From Deinococcus sp. (GTDB lineage Bacteria > Deinococcota > Deinococci > Deinococcales > Deinococcaceae), in contig NZ_JANYGJ010000082.1 of assembly GCF_025362455.1 (NCBI RefSeq), positions 1 to 18,397 of the forward strand: a stretch of 18,397 bases of DNA, written 5' to 3'. The notes beneath the pieces are model-generated. The model searched no databases. It was given only the letters and a program-made list of their open reading frames with translations, and was not told the DNA's origin. Shown here piece by piece: positions 13,670 to 18,397 of the stretch. The position numbers and the translations under genes were made by a program. The number at the start of each line of letters is the position of its first letter. Positions within the stretch are counted from its first letter, which is position 1.

Positions 13670-14200
13670 GTGAAAACTTACTTTGTTCAGGTCGGTGGCG
13701 TGAAGCGCGAGCTGCCGATTGTCGAGGTCGCGCCGGGCGTCTCGGTGGCGCTGTTTAACATGCTCGGCGATACCGAGGTGACCGAGGCGGCGGGTGCGGC
13801 GCTGGCCAAACTGCTGCCCCCGGACATCGAGGTTCTGGTGACGCCGGAGGTCAAGGCCCTGAGCCTGGCGCACGTCATCAGCCGCGAGTCGAAGCTGCCC
13901 TACATCGTCATTCGCAAGACGGTCAAGCCGTACATGGTCGAGCCGGTCGCCCGCGAGGTCATCAGCATCACCACCGGCAAGCCGCAACTGCTGGTCCTCG
14001 ACGGCGCCGATGTGGGCAAGGTCAGAGGCCGCAAGGTCGCCATCGTCGACGATGTGGTCTCCAGCGGCGGCACCCTCGCCAGCCTGCGCCAGATTATCGA
14101 GGAAGTCGGCGGCGAGGTCGCGGCTGTCGTCGCCGTGTTCACCGAGGGCCAGGAACGCCCCGAAGTCAAGGCGCTGGGGCACCTGCCGCTGTTCAAGTGA
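13670..14200 (+). CDS. Adenine phosphoribosyltransferase-like protein (type I PRTase)
   Basis: The 176-residue product carries the PRPP-binding motif KVAIVDDVVSSGGTLASL (V123 to L139), with D127 and D128 typical of type I phosphoribosyltransferases. VLVTPEVKALSLAHVISRESKLPYIVIRKTVKPYM aligns with the Apt/Xpt hood and PP-loop region. The likely reaction is purine base plus PRPP to nucleotide, cytosolic salvage. Adenine is the best guess but the N-terminal specificity region (TYFVQVGGVKRELPIVEVAPGVSVALFNMLGD) is unusual, and a PRTase-fold regulator is possible. The GTG at 13670 is chosen over the ATG at 13634 because the latter lies upstream of the extended -10 element. An 18-bp perfect hairpin lies 55 bases after the stop. 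It is a single-gene unit. Confidence 0.82.
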   Translation: MKTYFVQVGGVKRELPIVEVAPGVSVALFNMLGDTEVTEAAGAALAKLLPPDIEVLVTPEVKALSLAHVISRESKLPYIVIRKTVKPYMVEPVAREVISITTGKPQLLVLDGADVGKVRGRKVAIVDDVVSSGGTLASLRQIIEEVGGEVAAVVAVFTEGQERPEVKALGHLPLFK

Positions 14201-14255
14201 AGTGAGGACTCCGATGGAGTGAGCCTGACGCAACTCGCCACCTATTGCCTTGAAC

Positions 14256-14310
14256 AGAGCGAAGGGTCTCATTGTCAAATAAATTGTCAAATAATGAGAC
14301 CCTTCGCTCT
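14256..14310 (+). terminator. Perfect 18-bp inverted repeat with a 12-bp duplication in its loop
   Basis: AGAGCGAAGGGTCTCATT (14256-14273) is the exact complement of 14293-14310. The 19-base loop and arm edges contain ATTGTCAAATAA twice in tandem (14271-14282 and 14283-14294). T-rich DNA (CTCGATGTCTTCTTCTT) follows on the plus strand. It can end the phosphoribosyltransferase transcript, but its length and duplicated core also resemble an insertion scar. Confidence 0.6.
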
Positions 14311-14345
14311 CTCGATGTCTTCTTCTTAAGTTATGTAGAACAAGG

Positions 14346-14486
14346 CTATTTATTCGCCATTGACCTCGAAAATGCTTGATACAACCAGCGTTGGGGACGA
14401 TCTTTACTATCATCTGCGTCAAGTTTTAGGATGATTTCAGTTCCATATTGAGATTGAACACGACGATCTATCACATTCACATCCAA
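14346..14486 (-). CDS. Short AT-rich open frame, possible fragment of a foreign gene
   Basis: From TTG 14486 to TAG 14346-14348 the minus strand encodes 46 residues: LDVNVIDRRVQSQYGTEIIL, then KLDADDSKDRPQRWLYQAFS and RSMANK. The composition is that of a normal soluble protein rather than a random frame, but codon use (TTG, CAA, CGT, AAA) differs sharply from the GC-rich neighbours. The first codon lies one base past the stop of the lipoprotein gene, so it might be translationally coupled, or be the tail of a gene whose front was lost. GTG codons at 14480 and 14474 are other possible starts. No family is recognised. The hairpin at 14256-14310 lies downstream. Confidence 0.3.
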   Translation of the reverse strand: MDVNVIDRRVQSQYGTEIILKLDADDSKDRPQRWLYQAFSRSMANK

Positions 14487-14487
14487 C

Positions 14488-14925
14488 TTATTTCAATGAA
14501 TCGACTTCTCTCAAATCCAGTTGCCGCAGCAGCACGCCCTGATACAGCAGCAGGGCTTTGTAATCGGCCTTGTCCGGCGCCATGAGCCTGAACTCGGCGC
14601 TGCGTCCGGCGCCGTCGAGGTAGCGGCTGTCGCGGCCCAGTTCAGCGTCGCCGCTGTACCAGACGACGCTCAGGTAACCCTTGCTGACCGGCCCCTCGAC
14701 TTTCGCCCGCACCAGCAGCTCGCCCCCCTGGCGCTGCAACGTGGCGTTGGTCAGGCGCAGCGGCAATTCGAGCGACACCTCTGCGGGGATCACCGGAATG
14801 AAGTTGTAGCGGCAACCGCTCAGGAGCGCCAGCGCGGCGCAAAGCAGCAAGGGAAGGCGCAGCAAGGGAAGACGCAGCAAGGGAAGGCGCAGCAAGGGAA
14901 GGCGCAGCAAGGGGAGGCGTCGCAT
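14488..14925 (-). CDS. Lipoprotein with a repeat-built signal peptide
   Basis: From ATG 14925 the product has 145 residues. The signal region is MRR followed by five near-identical RLPLL units, then LCAALALLSGC, so Cys38 is the lipid-modified residue. The mature part is about 108 residues: RYNFIPVIPAEVSLELPLRLTNATLQRQGGELLVRAKVEGPVSKGYLSVVWYSGDAELGRDSRYLD and an end DLREVDSLK, consistent with a small beta-sandwich outside the cell. No family is recognised. The frame is also open from 14940 and 15009, but the latter includes a non-coding 14-bp tandem repeat. ACAGGG lies 4 nt before ATG 14925 and TATGCT (overlapping ATG 14940) ends 10 nt before it. Confidence 0.68.
   Translation of the reverse strand: MRRLPLLRLPLLRLPLLRLPLLRLPLLLCAALALLSGCRYNFIPVIPAEVSLELPLRLTNATLQRQGGELLVRAKVEGPVSKGYLSVVWYSGDAELGRDSRYLDGAGRSAEFRLMAPDKADYKALLLYQGVLLRQLDLREVDSLK
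14846..14920. repeat. Five 15-bp tandem repeats inside a signal-peptide coding region
   Basis: Units AGCAAGGGAAGGCGC at 14846-14860, 14861-14875, 14876-14890, 14891-14905 and 14906-14920. The second differs at one base and the last at two. Each unit equals five codons (RLPLL) on the minus strand, so gain or loss keeps the frame. Confidence 0.85.
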
Positions 14926-14988
14926 CAGCCCTGTGAGCATAGCGGGGAGCGCGTGAGAAGTGGGGGCCAGAGTGGTGGGAGCGCGGCC

Positions 14989-15058
14989 CATCCGAGAGTG
15001 CTCATCCAAGAGTGCTCATCCGACTGTGTTCATCCGAGAGTGCTCACCCGGATGTGTC
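14989..15058. repeat. Five 14-bp tandem repeats (CATCCGAGAGTGCT consensus)
   Basis: Units at 14989-15002, 15003-15016, 15017-15030, 15031-15044 and 15045-15058. Units 1 and 4 are identical, unit 2 differs by one base, units 3 and 5 are more diverged. The array lies about 65 bases upstream of the lipoprotein start, between divergent genes. The 14-bp period is not codon-sized. Confidence 0.75.
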
Positions 15059-15297
15059 AAACTGTGAGTTGCTGACCGTTGTGCGGCGCTTTGTTCAGCT
15101 CCGGCGCCACACTGGTCTGTTCCGGTGTGTCCCTGTGGGCCGCGTCCAGACGACAGCGCCGCTTCAGCCAAAGATACCGCCGCCTGTGCTTGGGCCGAAA
15201 CTCTGGCGTCCAGACGCGCTTTAGCTGCCACGCTGTGCGAAATCAGGCGTGAGTAAGCGGTGTGTAAGAGGCCAAACCGTTCAATAGGCACACGACT
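15059..15297. other. Intergenic region upstream of the sensory operon
   Basis: About 240 bases hold no convincing open frame. No clear -35/-10 pair was found. TGTGACAAT at 15297-15305 resembles an extended -10 but overlaps the putative start codons, so it would miss the 5' end unless translation starts further in. The promoter of the operon is unresolved. Confidence 0.35.
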
Positions 15298-15303
15298 GTG
15301 ACA

Positions 15304-16176
15304 ATGACTGACCCCACCCCCCCCACCCCCACCCGTTTCTGGCTGCCCCTTCTCAGTCGGCAGGCGCAGTATGTCCTGTCGACAGATCACTATCCCTGGA
15401 GCGAAATCTGCGCCGATCTGGAAGCCCGGCCCCTGCTCAGCGCGGTGCTGGAAGCCCGGCAACAGAGTGCTGGTGGACAGGGTTTTGCTGGCCAGACCCG
15501 CCGGGGACGGCTGTTCTGGAACGCCGGTGTGGCGCTGGGCGGCTTTGACCAGGGCCGAGACCTGAACATGTCCGAATTCATGCGGGCCTTTCCCCGCGCC
15601 ACGCTGCAACTGCAACTGGTCGATCCCGCCGTGGTGAGCCTGGCCTGGCAGTGCCGGGGCGCCCAGCCCGAAGCGCTCAGCGAGCCGTGGCCGGAGGTGC
15701 AGGGCGCACTGAGCCGCAGCGCCTTCGCCGGAGCGTTGATGGGCGGCGTCGGCGGCGCCTCGATCAGCTACTGGCAGTCGGGCAAGCCGGTGGCCGGAAC
15801 GCTGCCCACCGGCGGCCTGGTCTACACCGTCAGCGCCCCGCAGCAGCTCAGTGCCGGAGCGCTGGCCGGGTTCTGGTCGCAGATCTACGTGCTGGCAGGT
15901 GCCCAGGCCGCCGGTCTGGCCGAAGCCTGGCGGGCCTGCGCCGGGGAGCTGGCCGACGATCACCCCTGCCTCGACCCCTTCGCCCGCGAGGTCTGGCTGG
16001 AGGGCCAGCAGGTCCAGGTGGCCCCCGACATCGACGTGACCGAACTGCGGGGCGCCCTGAGAGCCGTCTCGGACGCCTCGCTGCGCCGCCTGAAATTGCG
16101 CATCCGCAGCCTGCCGGTGACTGAGCTTCAGAACTCGCCGCTGTGGACCATCTCCGGCGCCGGGGAACTGCCATGA
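15304..16176 (+). CDS. Uncharacterised protein, first gene of a sensory-type operon
   Basis: The 290-residue product from ATG 15304 (292 from GTG 15298) has no signal peptide or membrane span. The first part has WSEICADLEARPLLSAVLEA and then GGQGFAGQTRRGRLFWNAGVALGGFDQGRDLNMSEFMRAFP, which resembles the shape of DUF4388/PATAN-type modules (a strand, GRLFW-x-GG/V-A, then an acidic helix). A second similar block, AFAGALMGGVGGASISYWQSGKPVAGTLP, follows at about residue 140, so the protein may hold two copies of one fold. The last part has LRGALRAVSDASLRRLKLRIRSLPVTELQ. These are shape-level similarities, not firm assignments. It overlaps the next gene by ATGA. A regulatory adaptor for the operon's membrane sensor is the inference. 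Confidence 0.6.
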   Translation: MTDPTPPTPTRFWLPLLSRQAQYVLSTDHYPWSEICADLEARPLLSAVLEARQQSAGGQGFAGQTRRGRLFWNAGVALGGFDQGRDLNMSEFMRAFPRATLQLQLVDPAVVSLAWQCRGAQPEALSEPWPEVQGALSRSAFAGALMGGVGGASISYWQSGKPVAGTLPTGGLVYTVSAPQQLSAGALAGFWSQIYVLAGAQAAGLAEAWRACAGELADDHPCLDPFAREVWLEGQQVQVAPDIDVTELRGALRAVSDASLRRLKLRIRSLPVTELQNSPLWTISGAGELP

Positions 16177-16607
16177 CCATGAGCTGGCCCCAGGGCGTGA
16201 CCGATCAGACCTCGCTGCCGTTCTCGGTCTGGCGCGTTCTCGACGCGCTGGCCAACGCTGCGCTGAGTGGTGTGGGTGAAACCTTTCAGGCGGGGTCGCC
16301 CTCGGCGGCGGAAGGCGGTGGGGCGCCCAACGACGAACAGGTCCGCAGCGCCGTCGCGCTGGCCGAGCAGTACGCGGCCCGCGCCCAGCGTCAGGATCAG
16401 GCGGTGGACCAGGCGACCCTGCGCGGAGTGACCGCCGCACTGGTCGCCAGCATCGGGCCGATGGGTGAGGTGATGGTGGAAGACGCCATGGAAGACCTGC
16501 CACAACCCGTTCGCCTCGCGGCGCTGCTGAAAATGCTCGGTCAGGAACTGCAAGACACCCAGCGACAGGCGTTTGGACGTCAACTTCGCACGCGGGGGCT
16601 GCTGTGA
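16173..16607 (+). CDS. Small signalling-type protein with IGPMG-helix module
   Basis: The product has 144 residues. After an N-terminal stretch (WRVLDALANAALSGVGETF) and a short Gly/Ala linker comes an alanine-rich helical region and then TAALVASIGPMGEVMVEDAMEDL, followed by PVRLAALLKMLGQELQDTQRQAFGRQL. An IGPxA/G-x-x-x-V-x-x-A segment followed by L-x-x-x-L-x-x-x-L-x-x-x-x-x-R-x-x-F is a small module found at the C-termini of many bacterial signalling kinases (DUF8082-like), here apparently free-standing. The ATG at 16173 overlaps the preceding stop (ATGA) and has CGGGGA upstream, so translation is coupled. No membrane segment. Likely to act with the adjoining HAMP sensor; exact role unknown. 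Confidence 0.6.
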   Translation: MTMSWPQGVTDQTSLPFSVWRVLDALANAALSGVGETFQAGSPSAAEGGGAPNDEQVRSAVALAEQYAARAQRQDQAVDQATLRGVTAALVASIGPMGEVMVEDAMEDLPQPVRLAALLKMLGQELQDTQRQAFGRQLRTRGLL

Positions 16608-16659
16608 AGCGGTATTCGCCTTTTTTCGCCGTTCAGGCCGCCGAGTATGGGGAGCAAGC

Positions 16660-18396
16660 ATGAAGTACACCGTCGTTATCGAACAAGCTGTGCCGGAGAC
16701 CGTCTCAGGGCAGCTTCAGCAACTGCTTTCAGACCGCTTTGGGCTCAGTGCCGAGCAGTCCCAGAAACTGGCCTCGCGCCGGGGTGGGCGTCTGATGAAG
16801 CCCACCAATCACGAGCGTGCCCGCGTGCTGCTCGACATTTTCCGTGAGGTCGGCGCCAGCGTGCGGCTCGAACCCGTTCTCGAAGACGGCGCGGTGGCCT
16901 CGGCGCCGCTTCCCGCCAACCGCATGCCGAGCAGCCCCGGCGCGGCGACGCCCGGCGTGACGGCCCCCAACTTCGGCGCCCCCAGCGGCGACAGTGACCT
17001 GCGGGCCACCGAGTTCGGCCAGGTGCCGCGCCCCCGTGAACAGGTCGCCGCCCTGGCCACGCCTGCGGCCAGCCTGGGCGAGTCTGCCCGCCCGGCCCCC
17101 GTCAATGACGATTACTGGGCCGAGCTGGCCGCCCCCGCGCCGCTCCCCGGCGAACTGGGCAGTGCCGGCCCGAACAGTGCTGGCCCGAACAATGCTGGCC
17201 CGAACAATGCTGGCTCAGGCAATGCTGGCTTGAGCACGGCCACTGCCGAGAGTGCTGCCGAGAGCTTCGGTGGCAACGCCAGTTCAGGTGCTGGTTTGTT
17301 TGTGCCCGAAGCGGACAGACCCGTGTCCGTGCCCCAGAAATACGCCAGTGCCCTGCCCAGCGCCGAGTCGGCGCCCGCCGATATCTGGTCGGATTTTACC
17401 GGAGCGCTGACCATCACCGATACCCTCAGCGTGCCTGCCGCCGCCGCCGAGGAAACCCCGGACCTGATGATGCAGTCGGCCCCGGAACTGGTGGTGGGCC
17501 GCCGTCAGCCGCTCTCGCGCCGCCTGACCATCGCCTCGGTGACGCCGCTGATCGTCTACACCGGCCTGACCCTGGCGACCCTGGCCTTCGTGCTGACAGG
17601 CGCCCAGCGGGCTTTGATCTCCAGCAGCGCCTCCACCGTCGCTGCCGCCGTGGGTTCGGTGCTCAACACCTCCGACCAGAACACCGTGCAGCAGCAGCTC
17701 GGCACGCTGCTCAACCGCGACTCGGTGGGTTTCGTGCAGCTCGAATACCCCGACGGCACCACCTTTTTCCGTAGCCAGACGCCCGGCCTGGACAGCATCC
17801 TCAACGAGCGGGTCAGCACCTGGGTCAAGGCCAATCCCAGAAGCGGCGTGTTCGTGCAAAACCAGACGCCCGCCGATCTGTTCAAGGTCCAGCTCGCCCA
17901 GCTCACCGCCATCGGCGCCTCGGACTCGGAGCAGGCCACGGTGCTCAAGACCGCCATTCAGGACCCGGCCAACCAGAGTATCGCCAACCGCAACTACCAG
18001 GTGGAGCGAATCGGGGTGTATGAGAAGGAAGACCGGACCCGCGAGACCGTGCCCGCCACCGAGACCAGCAAAAACCGCCTGCTCTACCGCATCGCTGTGG
18101 GCGTGCCGGTGGACGGTCCCCAGGCCCAGCTCCGCAACACCCTGCTGACCCTGCTGGCCACCTCGTTGCTGGCCGGGCTGATCGCCGCCGCCCTGGCCGC
18201 CCGCGCCGCCCGCCGCATCGTCGAGCCGATCGACCGGCTGGTCCGCGCCGCCGACGCCATCAGTCTCGGCGACCTGAGCCAGCCCGTGCGCTTTGAGGTC
18301 AACGATGAGGTCGGCGACCTGGCCCAGGCGCTGGAGCGGATGCGTCTGAGCCTGGACGCGGCGATGTCGCGCCTTCGCAAGCGCCGCAAGGTCTGA
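16660..18396 (+). CDS. Membrane sensor with HAMP domain and N-terminal cytoplasmic domain, no output domain
   Basis: The 578-residue product is complete. Residues 1-75 form a small alpha/beta domain (MKYTVVIEQAVPETVSGQLQ, ending GASVRLEPV) of a kind seen at the start of various bacterial proteins. A disordered Ala/Pro/Ser/Asn-rich linker follows (80-285), including five 15-bp repeats coding NAGPN-type units. Then TM1 (289-315), an extracytoplasmic sensor region (316-493), TM2 (494-516) and a HAMP domain, EPIDRLVRAADAISLGDLSQPVRFEVNDEVGDLAQALERMR (about 519-560). The chain ends soon after with RLRKRRKV, so no kinase, cyclase or methyl-accepting region is attached. GGGGAG lies 6 nt before ATG 16660. 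It is 52 bases after the previous gene and probably continues into genes beyond the window that hold the output. Confidence 0.8.
   Translation: MKYTVVIEQAVPETVSGQLQQLLSDRFGLSAEQSQKLASRRGGRLMKPTNHERARVLLDIFREVGASVRLEPVLEDGAVASAPLPANRMPSSPGAATPGVTAPNFGAPSGDSDLRATEFGQVPRPREQVAALATPAASLGESARPAPVNDDYWAELAAPAPLPGELGSAGPNSAGPNNAGPNNAGSGNAGLSTATAESAAESFGGNASSGAGLFVPEADRPVSVPQKYASALPSAESAPADIWSDFTGALTITDTLSVPAAAAEETPDLMMQSAPELVVGRRQPLSRRLTIASVTPLIVYTGLTLATLAFVLTGAQRALISSSASTVAAAVGSVLNTSDQNTVQQQLGTLLNRDSVGFVQLEYPDGTTFFRSQTPGLDSILNERVSTWVKANPRSGVFVQNQTPADLFKVQLAQLTAIGASDSEQATVLKTAIQDPANQSIANRNYQVERIGVYEKEDRTRETVPATETSKNRLLYRIAVGVPVDGPQAQLRNTLLTLLATSLLAGLIAAALAARAARRIVEPIDRLVRAADAISLGDLSQPVRFEVNDEVGDLAQALERMRLSLDAAMSRLRKRRKV
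17161..17235 (+). repeat. Five 15-bp tandem repeats coding a Asn-Ala-Gly-Pro linker
   Basis: Units begin at 17161, 17176, 17191, 17206 and 17221. The first three share GGCCCGAAC and the last two diverge at the end. They encode (S/N)AGPN, NAGSG and NAGLS in the disordered linker of the HAMP protein. Confidence 0.75.
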
Positions 18397-18397
18397 G

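Noticed and set aside
14989..15058. Resemblance to a CRISPR array
   Set aside because: Units are 14-bp head-to-tail repeats without unique spacers of 30 bp or so, and no cas gene is near.
15016..16503. 495-codon minus-strand open frame
   Set aside because: Pro/Arg/Gly-rich shadow opposite two coupled genes; its far end reads through the 14-bp repeats.

Overview
The window reads as chromosome of a Deinococcus-type bacterium. The DNA is GC-rich, except for two AT-richer patches at about 130-545 and 14270-14490. Gene content fits that group: a SpoVS-family protein in a non-sporulating context, a Mug glycosylase with an Asp where the D. radiodurans enzyme has its catalytic residue, RsmB, a bacillithiol/mycothiol-type LmbE deacetylase and IS630 remnants. 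Many genes have a TANNNT -10 hexamer 5-8 nt before the start codon and no Shine-Dalgarno, the leaderless-mRNA layout known from Deinococcus. The genus is inferred from gene content; no rRNA or other marker is present.

Layout. 1-127: C-terminal end of an IS630-type transposase, followed by a repeat- and hairpin-rich spacer. 543-659: a possible 38-residue membrane peptide. 828-2225 (minus): greA, a spoVS-like gene with a good promoter, and an unknown gene. 2322-3494 (minus): two tandem, apparently paralogous lipoproteins. 3675-4803 (plus): a YuiH-type molybdopterin oxidoreductase and mug. 5027-6746 (minus): LmbE/PIG-L deacetylase, msrB and a small unknown gene. 6900-9477 (plus): a copper-handling operon (HCPFC protein, YcnI, CopC, CopD); the YcnI reading frame has a stop at codon 4. 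9550-10782 (minus): rsmB. 11350-13023 (plus): a two-domain protein joining a degenerate PlsY-like membrane domain to a cyanobacterial-type acyl-ACP reductase-like domain. 13060-13545 (minus): a P-loop kinase-like protein. 13670-14200 (plus): a phosphoribosyltransferase. 14488-14925 (minus): a lipoprotein whose signal peptide is built from five 15-bp repeats. 15304-18396 (plus): a three-gene sensory-type operon ending in a membrane HAMP protein with no output domain.

The most notable candidate is the PlsY/acyl-ACP-reductase fusion. The AAR-like half keeps the Cys that carries the acyl group in cyanobacterial AAR, while the PlsY-like half has lost key catalytic motif residues. A fatty-aldehyde-forming membrane enzyme would be a sensible source for the alkylamine moiety reported in Deinococcus phosphoglycolipids; that link is my inference. 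A second theme is the density of short tandem repeats (12, 14, 15, 16 and 21 bp) at gene borders or inside signal-peptide and linker coding sequence.
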